Assembly: GCA_028565635.1 (NCBI GenBank)
Contig: JAOXYB010040573.1
Span: forward strand, 1-13,082
Length of the DNA stretch: 13,082 nucleotides
Reading direction: 5' to 3'
Origin: Phoronis ovalis
Taxonomy: Eukaryota > Phoronida > Phoronidae
Under the pieces are notes generated by a model. It had not been told where the DNA came from. It did no database searches and saw nothing but the letters and a program-made list of their open reading frames with translations. Positions within the stretch are counted from its first letter, which is position 1; every line of letters begins with the position of its first letter. Both the position numbers and the translations under genes were made by a program. This document shows positions 1 through 9,084 of this stretch, in pieces.

Positions 1-303
1 ATCTTCATATCTGTATCTTAGTATGAGGTATCTGGTCCAACTTTCGGGTATCGCAGTCACTCACGGCATTCTGCAATATATTATTAGTAAAACTGATTAT
101 ATTTAAAATGTGATAAATGCATTTCTGATAATAACATAATATACCTCGTGTGCTACATTTTTGCTACATAAAAATCGTCAGTAAATAAGACTCAAGTCAA
201 GAGCAGAGGAATGGGTGCCTGATTAATGACTCATTAAAACCCGAAATGAAAACTTTAAACATTTGTGTACTTAGCAACAGAATTTATTTCTGTTTTGTTA
301 CAG
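1..303. other. Non-coding, probably the intron before the first visible peroxidase exon
   Basis: AT-rich sequence with no peroxidase-like reading in any frame. It ends in a good 3' splice site (tttgttacag, AG at 302-303). A GT at 28-29 could be read as a donor, but the phase needed to join the next exon puts a stop (TGA 24-26) in frame, so no exon is called here. Confidence 0.5.
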
Positions 304-443
304 GATTTTCCCCATTGATCAGTGGAAGCAATTTCTTCAAACCTGCAGCTATTTATGACACCAGTCAAGGTGGACCAAATTCTATTATAAGGGGATTGTT
401 GGTGGACAGTCACCAGAATTTCGATCGTTTCATCACAAGTGAG
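304..443 (+). CDS. Peroxidase, first visible exon
   Basis: Acceptor tttgttacag, donor gag|gtatat. The exon starts with two bases of a codon (?GA), so the missing upstream exon must end in phase 1. It reads [13 protein letters not shown], then [20 protein letters not shown]. This fits the family segment with the 'LRGL..QP...D.F.TEE' pattern just before VT.RLFE. It ends on a complete codon. Confidence 0.85.
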
Positions 444-3400
444 GTATATTTTTACATGTAATCCAAATAGTGTGGCAACTGACTCAGGATCAGTGGCACA
501 ATAAAGTGGGTACATTTTTCCTTTGTTCTGAATGTCCGTTCTGGAAACCTGGTCTCCATCTTGGTAGTGCAAGATTTTCGTTCTTTGGTTCTTCAAGTAC
601 TGTTGGCTCATTTGCAATCCATTTGACCGTGACCTTGACCGAGTTAAACTTCTATTGGATGAGGACAGAAGACACATAAAAGTTGTAGAAAACGTCAGGA
701 AACGGCCACTGACTATTGTACATCTGCAATACCTTAGTGCCAACTTAATTACATTTCAATCAGAAAATATTTGTTAATAGATAGTACAAACTTGTATATA
801 TAGCACCAGTATTTATCAACTTACGATCAGAGTACAGTCAGAATACCGGCAGGGTACGGTGGCATGTATGAGCTTAATCCTCTTATTCCGATCCAGTAGA
901 AGAGCAAAATCGACGGTAGTCGTTACTCATCGGCTGGCCCGCAGTTTATGTAGACAAAATACAACTGGATATACTGATTACCTCTTCTGATTAGAGGTGT
1001 GATAAAAGATTAAGTACGAATTAGTCCGACAGTAACCGGTACATTTGGTATTTTTTGTGTTATGCTTCGGACCTTACGAGACATTTTGCACCGTACTTTG
1101 GCCATACTCTGATTGTACCCTGGCCGTACTATAAAGACGTTAAGTTTATACATATTGAAACTGTACACATATCAAAATAATGGTTTATGAATGAATATTA
1201 TACCTATACTGACATAGCTAATATTTTCTTGCAAAACAAATTCCATGTGACTGACTTCTAATTTGCAAAATTGGTAGTACCTACTATAGAAGTAATTTTT
1301 TCTCATTAAATCAGTGCAGTTTTCTTTTCACGTGACCATGTCACGTTGCAAAGTCAAATATTTGCAATGATCACTGTTACACAAATATACAGATGTATAA
1401 ATGCATAACTGTAACGATACATGTGCATTGTATTTTAAAACGAAACTTCTATTGGACTACGCAAAACAAAAATACTACGACCTCTTTTTAATTTTTTTTA
1501 GCTGTTTATGAAATATGTAAACCTATTTTAGGTTACCACACGGTTATTTGAAACACGTTTTGGTGGAAAAAGTCTGTCGTTAGATCTTGCTGCTTTAAAC
1601 ATTCAGCGCGGACGAGATCATGGTTTACCAGGCTATATGGCTTTTAGAAGATACTGCAGATTAAGACGAGTTTCCGACTTCAGTCGTCTACCTGATCATG
1701 ATGATGCAACAAAACAACTATTAGCTGATGTTTACGAGTATGTATTTTACTGTCTTTATCACGATAGTGTAATTGTCTTGTGTTTGGTACCTCTGTTGGT
1801 GATCGGAAATCAGCAATGTCGCTTTCTGCATGTGTGTCGATTACTTTTTTAGCTGTCTGTTGCCTCTGGGTTTAATTATGCATATATCTGGTGACCTTTG
1901 ACGAACGACTACCTCTTCTGACAATCATTCTTGACGAAACCAGATTAACAGCAGCAGATACTAAATCCCATTCTCATGTGGAATTACAGTCTCCACTCTG
2001 TGGGCATGCATGTTGTAAAGAATAACACGTATTAGTCTAACAACAACAGATTTTTCATAGTGAGTTACTAGTTGACGTAATCATACACAAACTAAAATAA
2101 TCCCAAAATTCCGCCTTTTTTTTAAGGAATATACTTACAGTTCTCCGATCGGTCACACTATGCTTGATTGGGTTCTTTAAAATCATTTTGTGAATGAAAA
2201 TTATCTACAACACAAACGACAGTTAATAGTTGTTCCTACTGATAGAAATATATTTACGCACTCATGGGCTATCAAGGGATTATTTTAGGACTTTTACAAT
2301 GTGGCAACGTTTTACTTGAAATAACGTGTTCGAGATTTAATGGAAGGTTCAACCGTAAGATACTTTAACTGTACTATGCACTCTTTAATGCACTTATCCA
2401 GCATGATATAGGACCGCATGATCGTTACAAATATCGCGAAAACGAGAGATATCTTGAAAAAAGTCACTGCCAAAATAGGGTATAAAATCGAGGAAATCAT
2501 GACCAGATTCATACTAAAAACGAGTAAAAAAGTGCGGAAAAACTTTATTCCTGTCTGGATTATGTGTTAAAATAACATTACCTTCATATATCGCCTGTAC
2601 GTTATCACGTTCAAGTGTGGGACATTTTTTTTATTACAGTGATGTTGACGACATCGATCTATTTGCTGGCGGCATGTCAGAGAGGCGGTTACCTGGAGCG
2701 CAAATTGGACCAACTTTTGGTTGCCTGGTAGCATTACAATTCAAGCGCCTAAAGATTGGAGATCGTTTTTACTTCGAAAATAGGCCAATAGACAATCGTT
2801 ACTGGCGTCCTTCAGCAAAAATTCCAGTTCAGGGTTTTGCCGCAGGTATAGTGTCTCACCTCAATTTACTATTTTGTGGTGCGCAACACGTCAAGGCACT
2901 ACTCCATAAATATTTATTATCATAAAAGATGACCTTACATACAGTTTGGATATAAATTTTGAACTAAGGTATAGGTTTAAATTAATTAATTTCATGTTAA
3001 TATAACGATATTAGAAAGTAATTATAAGATTATTACTCTTTTCGTATCGCAATTTTTAGATGAATTAGCAGAAATCCGAAAAATGACGATATCACGTGTC
3101 ATTTGTGACAATGTTCCAGTGTCAACCATTCAGCCGGATGCTTTTAAAGCACATACAGTGTATGGGTGAGTAACTTTGCTAAAATAGATGTTTGTTATTG
3201 ATCACTCTATAATTGATCTTTTTAAAAATGTATAACGGAAGATGTACAGTACAAGTATTTATAAACTTATTTTAGTTTGGCCAGAGTACAACCACAGTAT
3301 AATTGCCGCGGTAACAGACTGTTTGCATGCCCTATAACGGCTATAAGAGGACGCCGCACTCAAACCCTTTCGATCCCTTTAGTTGTATACAATAATTGTG

Positions 3401-4552
3401 TTTTTTTTAATCTGACTAGTCAGTATCATTTAGTTTAAAGTTTTAAACGGTGAAAATTTAATAGAAGGAAATAAATTATGAATAAGTATTGTTGTTAATG
3501 TATTGATATGCTCCCAAAAATGAGGACCTGATTTCTTAGATCAACGAACGTCAGATTTTTTTGGTTTAGGCTCAGCATGCGAATGAAGCGTTTTGTGAAT
3601 GAATCGCGCGACCGCAACGTCATAGTTCATTCACAGATTGCGACATACTGGGAACGTTTGGGTCCGAGACTGGTGGCTCCACCAAGTGCATGCAAACTAT
3701 CTATTACGAGATCAAACTTAATTCTGATATTCCGACAAGCAAAATCGACCAAAGTCGTTACTCATCGGCTTCCCCGCAGTATGAGTAGACAATTAATAAA
3801 GAAACTGGATATGTTGAGCACTTATTTTGACACGAGGTGTGATAAAGCATTCAGTTTCATAAATTTATTTGATAACGATTGTTAATGTTGAAACTGTCAG
3901 ATGTTTTGGAATATATAGCCGCTTAAATACACTTTATGTTACTTTACGAATAAATTCCATTCTTTTTTACTAAATCGTTCTAGATATTTTACAAAAACTA
4001 GCATTGTTAACCGAAATAGAGGCGGTTGCTTAAAATGTTAGATATAAGACTATTGTTTATATATTGGACTAATTACAGGTCAGGGACCCGTTGTCATAGT
4101 AAAGTTACGATTCCGTAAATCATGACTTACGGAGGCTAAATGCATTGTCAGAAAACATCGTTACGCTTGTAAGTATCTTTGCAGAGTTGTGCAGTTGTAA
4201 GTATTTACGGAATTGTAACTTTACAAAGTTTTCGACAACAGGTCCCCAGTTTGACGTTGGTTATGAACAGGTAATAACTTTTATTGTTTCTGTATTATAT
4301 TTTCTTATTCTTTATCGTATAATGTCACGTGATTGGTGTAAAGATATTATTACACGGTACATGGTCGACATGTCTCAAAATACAAACATCAATTAATAAC
4401 TTCGGTTTATAAAACAATATAACACAGTGAAAACATTAACATTTTCATTATGTTGACTTTTCAGAAATGAACGAGTGCCCTGTGATCAGATACCAGAACC
4501 AGATTTGAATGTCTTCGATTCCACTAAGGCTTTCAACATGAACCGGAACTAG
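304..4552 (+). CDS. Animal haem peroxidase (peroxinectin/peroxidasin-like), C-terminal part, five exons
   Basis: Join 304-443, 1532-1737, 2640-2845, 3060-3165, 4465-4552. The exons total 746 nt; with one base from an upstream exon this gives 248 residues plus TAG, without a frame break. Splice phases agree at every junction (E|V, GA|T, G|AT, GG|A) and all introns are GT..AG. Family hallmarks in order are [65 protein letters not shown] and [17 protein letters not shown]. The family uses a covalently linked haem and hydrogen peroxide to oxidise halides, phenols or protein tyrosines, usually outside the cell or in vesicles. The distal His/Arg/Glu and proximal His lie upstream of this window, so activity cannot be judged. 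The Asn of NIQRGRDHG is probably the one that contacts the proximal His. No domain follows the peroxidase fold, so this is a peroxidase ending at its catalytic domain. Subfamily is not decidable here. Confidence 0.93.
444..805. other. Peroxidase intron 1, first part
   Basis: Open reading on the minus strand spans part of this intron and the exon but shows no recognisable domain. A short direct motif tgaccgtgaccttgacc lies at 626-642. I see no gene here. Confidence 0.6.
806..1140. mobile_element. MITE-like element in peroxidase intron 1
   Basis: Imperfect terminal inverted repeats: 828-864 matches the reverse complement of 1086-1122 at 27 of 37 positions, and most differences are transitions. 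Weaker similarity continues outward on both sides. The interior (903-957) matches 3738-3792 of intron 4 at 47 of 55 positions, and 806-823 matches 3252-3269 at 16 of 18. A dispersed sequence with inverted ends and no coding capacity fits a non-autonomous DNA transposon. Exact ends and target-site duplication were not resolved. Confidence 0.6.
1532..1737 (+). CDS. Peroxidase exon with the NIQRGRDHG signature
   Basis: Acceptor cctattttag, donor ga|gtatgt. It begins [20 protein letters not shown] and carries [15 protein letters not shown], the most conserved loop of animal haem peroxidases, then [13 protein letters not shown] and an acidic helix [14 protein letters not shown]. It ends two bases into an Asp codon that the next exon completes. 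Confidence 0.95.
1738..2639. other. Peroxidase intron 2, nothing recognised
   Basis: AT-rich, 902 bp, GT..AG ends. A minus-strand reading frame at 2312-2512 is hydrophobic but has no recognisable motif and is taken as chance. Confidence 0.6.
2640..2845 (+). CDS. Peroxidase exon, DDIDLFAGG to GDRFYFEN
   Basis: Acceptor tttattacag, donor gcag|gtatag. It reads [40 protein letters not shown] and DRFYFEN, all canonical. After FYFEN comes [20 protein letters not shown], longer than the short Phe-Thr linker I recall as usual before LAEIRK. The donor choice is fixed by phase: one base (g) carries over to make GAT with the next exon. Confidence 0.93.
3060..3165 (+). CDS. Peroxidase exon, LAEIRK..VICDN
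   Basis: Acceptor aatttttag, donor tgg|gtgagt, close to the ideal donor. It reads [20 protein letters not shown] and then [15 protein letters not shown], the conserved helix near the end of the peroxidase fold. The intron before it is only 214 bp. Confidence 0.92.
3252..3855. repeat. Rearranged second copy of the intron 1 element, in intron 4
   Basis: The left part 3252-3300 includes 3282-3300, which matches the reverse complement of the intron 1 right terminal repeat at 16 of 19 positions. The inner part 3716-3855 aligns with 871-1012. Between them this copy has about 400 bp that the intron 1 copy lacks. Either this copy took an insertion or the other lost sequence. No matching right-hand inverted repeat was found before the next repeat starts at 3936. 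Confidence 0.5.
3570..3885 (+). other. Possible alternative last exon of the peroxidase gene, partly repeat-derived
   Basis: A pyrimidine-rich acceptor (AG at 3568-3569, after attttttttggtttag-like sequence) lets the LAEIRK exon join here in the correct phase (GG|G). The frame then stays open for 104 codons to TAA 3883-3885, and AATAAA follows at 3949-3954. The protein (from 3577: [20 protein letters not shown]) does not resemble peroxidase, and 3716-3855 is repeat sequence. The true C-terminus is supplied by 4465-4552, so this would be a variant at most; an open frame by chance is as likely. Confidence 0.2.
3936..4145 (+). repeat. Repeat copy A (intron 4)
   Basis: Direct repeat of 4743-4960, at roughly 90 percent identity by eye with small indels. 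Shared blocks include atgttagatataagac, tattggactaattacagg, gggacccgttgtca and tcatgacttacggaggct. It contains a small hairpin, tccgtaa (4112-4118) and ttacgga (4127-4133), around an 8-nt loop that is kept in copy B. Confidence 0.85.
4203..4247 (-). repeat. Inverted arm of the repeat
   Basis: The reverse complement begins gggacctgttgtc and ends gtaaagttacaattccgtaa followed by at. It matches 4083-4120 (which lacks about 5 nt) and 4891-4934 of copy B, which has the same 44-nt length. With copy A it forms an inverted pair about 80 bp apart. Confidence 0.75.
4465..4552 (+). CDS. Peroxidase terminal exon
   Basis: Acceptor gacttttcag. The first base completes GGA (Gly), then [19 protein letters not shown] and TKAFNMNRN, stop TAG at 4550-4552. 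The VPC..IP..DLN.F pattern is the normal C-terminal end of the family, with the Cys likely in a disulfide. It joins the LAEIRK exon in phase across a 1,299-bp intron. Confidence 0.9.
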
Positions 4553-4656
4553 AACCACTCAATGTAACTACAAGCTACGTTTATGAGCTCAAAACTACCA
4601 TTGTATTTTCAAGATTTTTGTTATTTGGACTCGTGAGACATGTTTTCATAAGACTG

Positions 4657-4662
4657 AATAAA
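4657..4662 (+). promoter_or_regulatory. Poly(A) signal AATAAA of the peroxidase gene
   Basis: AATAAA 105 nt after the stop codon, the first one downstream of 4552. A second AATAAA at 4756-4761 lies inside repeat copy B and is a weaker candidate. Confidence 0.55.
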
Positions 4663-4742
4663 GGAAACACCTTATGAATGACAGGCCTCCTTTTTTAAGT
4701 CAGCAGATTTGTAACTTTAACGTCCAACGGAATTGTTGCAAA

Positions 4743-4960
4743 ATGTTACTTTACCAATAAATTTCATTCTCGTTTACTAAATCGTATTAGATATTTTACA
4801 AAACTAGCATTGTGAACTGAAATAGAGCGTGTTGTTTAAAATGTTAGATATAAGACTTGTTTATAAATATATTGGACTAATTACAGGCCAGGGACCCGTT
4901 GTCAGATACATAGTAAAGTTACATTTCCGTAAATCATGACTTACGGAGGCTACAAGCATG
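4743..4960 (+). repeat. Repeat copy B, just past the peroxidase gene
   Basis: Partner of 3936-4145. It starts at atgttactttac and ends near ggaggct (4951). Its hairpin arms are at 4926-4932 and 4941-4947. The inverted arm seen after copy A is missing here. Confidence 0.85.
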
Positions 4961-5581
4961 GGTTATTGGTCAAACATATATTAAGATAATAAAACATTCT
5001 ACAAAATTTTTTTTTTTTCAAAACTTTACGTCAAGTGCTACAGTTTCGGCGCTACACTTTAACGTGCTGCAGTGAACGCATACGATATCACGGGAAATGT
5101 ACAGTTTATCGCTAAGGGGTACGTTGCGTTTCTCCAGAAATCTTCTAAGACGGAGAATATTTTTCCTGTCTTAAATTTACCGCGACATTGCATTAAAAAA
5201 ATAACACGGAAGAGAACGTTTACATCAGAGTAGATGACTATTATAGACATTACTAATGAAGAAATATGTGAAATTATAATTCTTTGTATTATTGTCTGTA
5301 TATGCTAGACCTGCCGTCCATCCTGCAGTAAAACATGCATACGTACAGTCTATACAAAAGGGACTTCCTAAATCATTTCACCGATTAACACACTCCTTAC
5401 AGCATATTTACCTTAAATAAAATAACTGTACTTCACAGCTCGCAAACTCCATAAGTTTAACGTGTCCTGCAATGTGACCGACTTGTACGGGTACAATAGT
5501 GAGTACCGACAGTATTGGCCTATATTTGTGATTGAAAGAATTTCAATATTACTTTTCGACACGCTCCGCTCATTACTTGTG
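4961..5581. other. Intergenic, nothing recognised
   Basis: Short reading frames only. A minus-strand frame at 5059-5250 has no recognisable motif. No RNA gene or mobile element ends were seen. Confidence 0.6.
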
Positions 5582-5663
5582 ACATATATATATACATATA
5601 TACATAAACACACACACACACACGCGCACACACGCATACACACACACACACATATATATATAA
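5582..5663. repeat. Compound TA/CA microsatellite
   Basis: (TA)n runs flank (CA)n blocks with cg and cata interruptions. It explains the low-complexity His/Thr and Cys/Val reading frames on the two strands here, which are not genes. Confidence 0.97.
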
Positions 5664-6125
5664 GCATAAACAAATAATTACACATTTTTTTATTTCTCAA
5701 ATTTTTGCCGGGTCAGACACATTTTGAATACTTTTCATGTCTTAAAGAATTTTATTTGTGAACAATGCTATTTATTTTTAAAATCTTAATCCAATAGAAA
5801 TGTATGTAATATGACGACAGTTTTCGGATCAACTCCAATACTCTTAACAAAGCTTAGAGTAGACAAGAATTAGCTATAATAAGTGAACAGGCCTACTACG
5901 ACAGGTAACCAATCATTTGCGAGTAATATCAGTTGCTGACGTATCAAGTAAGCAATCATGCAAAAAGAATACAGTGTCCACGATAAACTTATTTATCATG
6001 GACAGTCTTTTTAAGCCAATCAAGACGCTGCTAATATGTACATAATATATGGTAAGCAAATTAAGTTACTGATACGAGCAAATATTACATTTACATTTAA
6101 CCAGCATTGTATTGTATATGTACAT
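5664..6125. other. Intergenic, nothing recognised
   Basis: AT-rich sequence without an open frame of note. A short near-palindromic pair around 5977-6007 (tccacgataaacttatttat then catggac) may be chance. Confidence 0.5.
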
Positions 6126-6466
6126 GCCCGTCAGATGGTGGGGGGGGGGGGCCTCGGGTGCGAACGATAACACACCCTTTTTTGAAATGGGAGGACCGTT
6201 AATGTAATGTTAACGCACCACCCTTTTGAAATCACCCCCTTTTTGAAATAGTAACGCAGCCCCCTTTTGAACTGACAGGAAAACACGCGCACCTCCCTAC
6301 ACACCCCGCTTTGGAACAGAAAGACGTTAGCAACTTATTTGGGCGTATTGTAGCGATAGGAGGCGTTTCAGTGACCTTTTCCGATTACTGAACTGATACT
6401 TTCTGAAATCGATAATTCTAAGAACACCACAAACGCACCTCCCTTTTGAAAAAGTGTCTGACGGCC
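6126..6466. mobile_element. Poly-G element with a recurring short motif between small inverted repeats
   Basis: The ends carry ccgtcaga (6128-6135) and tctgacgg (6457-6464), a perfect 8-bp inverted pair. Directly inside the left end is a run of 12 G (6140-6151). The interior repeats a C-rich/T-rich unit ending in ttttgaa: 6173-6188, 6219-6232, 6233-6249, 6257-6272 and 6436-6450. Three copies share the fuller form aacgcaNcNcccttttgaa. No open reading frame. It is non-coding and probably a non-autonomous element or a decayed array. The class is unknown. Confidence 0.45.
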
Positions 6467-6763
6467 CTGATGTGAATTGTAAATGCTTTCAGAGACTATT
6501 ATTTAGTATGTCATTAAAATTGTGGTTATTATATTATGTATAGCGCCATCCTGCTGAAAATTAAGAACATTTACGTTTTAAAGGTTTCTGATTAAGTCAT
6601 TATTAAATGAAAAGAAATAACGTCTAAATAATTTTGGAAAAAATCGTTTTATAATTAATAAACACTGTTCATTGAATTAAAATAGCACCGTGAAATAGGA
6701 TTTTAGATTTAAGCAATTACTCTATTCATAGCTATATGCCTTTATATGCTACCTCTATGCTTT

Positions 6764-6818
6764 GATATGAAGCCTAGTTGCGTGATCTGAAGTGCTTATC
6801 GCTAACCACTTCGCGCTG
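6764..6818 (-). repeat. Relic of a tRNA-derived SINE head
   Basis: Read on the minus strand it gives gcgcgaagtggttagcg, close to the A-box region of tRNA-derived SINEs (gcgcagtggttagcg). Then come cacttcagatca and aggcttcatatc, the last resembling a decayed B box (GGTTCGAATC) at tRNA-like spacing. No cloverleaf can be closed and no tail or target duplication was seen, so this is a remnant and not a tRNA gene. Confidence 0.5.
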
Positions 6819-7855
6819 TGAAAAGGTTATTACGTGTACATGCATGACTATAATATCTGCAAAAGCATGTTGTTATAGTATTTCAAATGTGTTGTCATAT
6901 CAGTTATACATTAATAAATTAATACTTTAATCCTGCATTGTATGATCAGTAACATGTTGATTAAAAACTGTCAGAAATGGCTTAGGATATTTAAGAATAA
7001 TAATAAAACATATTTCTATAGCCCAATTATATATCACAAAGGTTACAACAAAACATACGAATAATAAAATGTGAAAAGGAATTCAGTTACACTGCAAACA
7101 AGTAACATATTAGATCATCTTTGTCTCTTATCCAATCAGATATGCTAAATCGCATCACAAGCGACGTGCATATCCGAACTGTTCAAAGTGACCATTTAAT
7201 GGACCGTTGGTTCAAGTAGCGAAGAAATGGATAACAATCCATTTCAAAATCGAGCAGAAATTGAAATAATTTGGCATAGAAGCAGATTATCCGTCTGTTA
7301 GTTTGATAATTATGCTATTAGGATAAAAAATCATGATTTCAGTTTTCTGTTGATTCTACTATCTCTATTTTTTTCAAAGCATTTGCAGAATGCAATTATC
7401 CCCAATGTGTTGCATGTTTAAACAAAACTGACAGTATCAGTACGTTTATAAAGGAATTCAGGCCCAAGGCAGGATGTTCCAAGCTGCATAGATCAATCCA
7501 CATCACAGTCTTCACAAAGAAGTGCCTTTATTTTCCTGTCCTTGTTATTTAATGCCAACAGTTCACTCGGTGACTCAGGTTAAGTTCAACTGCCTTAACA
7601 CAGGAAACTACCTACACTGTACTAGTGCTCTGATTGGGTTTGACAAATTAGCCACGCCTGCGCGCACCTTTCGTTGTTAAGATGATACGCGTTAACCTTC
7701 AATTGTAGATCTACTAAATTCTAGTTAAAATATCTTTATTTATGTTTGTTATTAATATAAAAAAGGAATTTAACTAATTAAAATAGGTTAAACATTTTTT
7801 AGAAACTACTGTTATTAGTATGATAGTAGAGCCTAACTATTTATACTTTTAATAG
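6819..7855. other. Intergenic, nothing firm
   Basis: AT-rich, without long open frames. The last part (about 7680-7855) looks like intron sequence leading to the acceptor at 7854-7855. Confidence 0.5.
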
Positions 7856-8003
7856 ATATGCTGTTAGTTTAGGAGGCGAAGATACTGATGGTGGCGAACC
7901 CTATGAAGTTGACCCATTTGAAATAATGAATCCTGTAGAAATATTGTCAAAATATTGTCAGAGGGATATGTGGTCTGTGTGGTTAATTATTTTATCTGAT
8001 TAG
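7856..8003 (+). pseudogene. Orphan exon fragment resembling XMAP215/CKAP5 (before TOG2)
   Basis: After a plausible acceptor (tttatacttttaatag) the frame reads YAVSLGGEDTDGGEPYEVDP and then FEIMNPVEILSK to 7952. An acidic Gly-rich linker followed by (V)D.(F/Y)E...VEILSK is what I recall just before TOG2 in the XMAP215/CKAP5/Msps microtubule polymerases. The family would continue with a Leu-Pro..Phe-Tyr segment and the TOG2 HEAT repeats. Here it turns into unrelated sequence (YCQRDMWSV) and stops at TAG 8001-8003. A perfect 11-bp tandem duplication (aaatattgtca, 7939-7949 and 7950-7960) sits exactly at the break. No other CKAP5-like exon is visible on either side, so this looks like a copied exon with its intron edge, not a working gene. 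The assignment rests on about 30 residues from memory of the family. Confidence 0.5.
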
Positions 8004-9084
8004 AAGTAATTTTTTTTTTGGGTGATATTAAAACACGATGTTGTACTTTGGCCATCTCAATCTTCCTCAAACTAGACAGGATTCTAGATCCCGCGGACAA
8101 ACTTTTCACAAAGTAGTAATAAGTTAAGAAATGAACCCGTTCATGTAATCAATATTATTTATTTATTATGTTGAGAAGCACTCTACTCCCTGTTTAACAT
8201 TAAATCAACTGATATATTGTGATTTCTTAAGACAATGTTCTTACAATAGTCCTATGCTTCTGTAAATTCTAATCAATTTATAGCAATAAATCTAAAGTTA
8301 TTCTACTTTCAAAGTGCAATATAACATTTCTAGTCTGACGTGGAAAAACTATATAAAGTTACAAAATTCATAATGAATCAGCAGTGCAGTAAGGGAAGTT
8401 TTAATTTAAACGTGTAATTATGTCAATAAAAGAACAAACATTATCGATACTGAATCTCTGTCTAGCAGTAATCTTCTAATTCTCAATTCGTGTTTATCTT
8501 TCTATTGCATACTTAAACATTTATGAATTTGTATATTCACTGACACAAGAAGTTTTGAAAACATTTATTTAGTTTTTTGGCTTTATTAAAGTAGATTATC
8601 AGCATCCTCTCTTACTCATTTAGAAGCACAGTCATTTAACTATATACTGAGCTAAACATTACCTAACATCATAGTAGAGCAACTAATAATTACTAGTGCT
8701 ATTTTATTTAAATTGTTATCTCATTTGGCTTATCTTGCACACAACATAAAGTACTTAACAAATTGTCAAAAAAAAACTTGCAAAATACAGTATAAACAGG
8801 TAATATACAAAGTGTATTATAAATGTATTCATATAATACACCTAGATATGATCAAAAACTACTGCTCATCTGGATATGAACTTTAAAGTTGATATAAGTG
8901 TTATTTACAGTATGGGACTACAGATAATACTGACATTACACATGATTAGGTACAAACATTGCAACGTTGTCCCTTTCCTACAGTTTTTTTTACAGAATGA
9001 TGAAGTATTTTCTGATGCAAGTGCTAAACATAACTTTTGTCACTAAACGGTGTATACCATAACTTGTGTCTGTTTGTCTGTCAT
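8004..9084. other. Intergenic and 3' UTR of the minus-strand TRIM gene
   Basis: No coding frame recognised. Its right part is likely the 3' UTR of the gene that ends at 9085. Reading away from that stop, the first AATAAA on the minus strand is at 8703-8708. Confidence 0.6.
8703..8708 (-). promoter_or_regulatory. Candidate poly(A) signal of the TRIM-NHL gene
   Basis: AATAAA on the minus strand, 376 nt past the stop codon and the nearest one to it. Further ones lie at 8582-8587 and 8564-8569, so the true site is open. Confidence 0.35.

Noticed and set aside
255-743. 162-codon minus-strand reading frame
   Set aside because: It overlaps the peroxidase exon on the opposite strand and extends into the intron. 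No recognisable domain, and the sense-strand exon explains the openness.
2312-2512. Hydrophobic 66-codon minus-strand frame in intron 2
   Set aside because: Hydrophobic composition is expected from AT-rich DNA; no motif or transcript signal.
4145-4396. Plus-strand reading frame in intron 4, with [10 protein letters not shown] between an AG and a GT
   Set aside because: Part of it is the inverted repeat arm. It does not resemble peroxidase, and the flanking exons join in phase without it.
5413-5700. Cys/Val- and His/Thr-rich reading frames on both strands
   Set aside because: Translations of the CA/TA microsatellite.
7493-7579. 28-codon minus-strand stretch with protein-like composition (ELLALNNKDRKIKALLCED)
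   Set aside because: Too short, no recognised family, no convincing splice acceptor upstream and no nearby poly(A) signal.
7980-8070. Possible third copy of the intron 1 element (tctgattagaagta, gtactttggccat)
   Set aside because: Only two short matches at different spacing in AT-rich sequence. Not enough to call, although its position next to the CKAP5-like fragment is suggestive.
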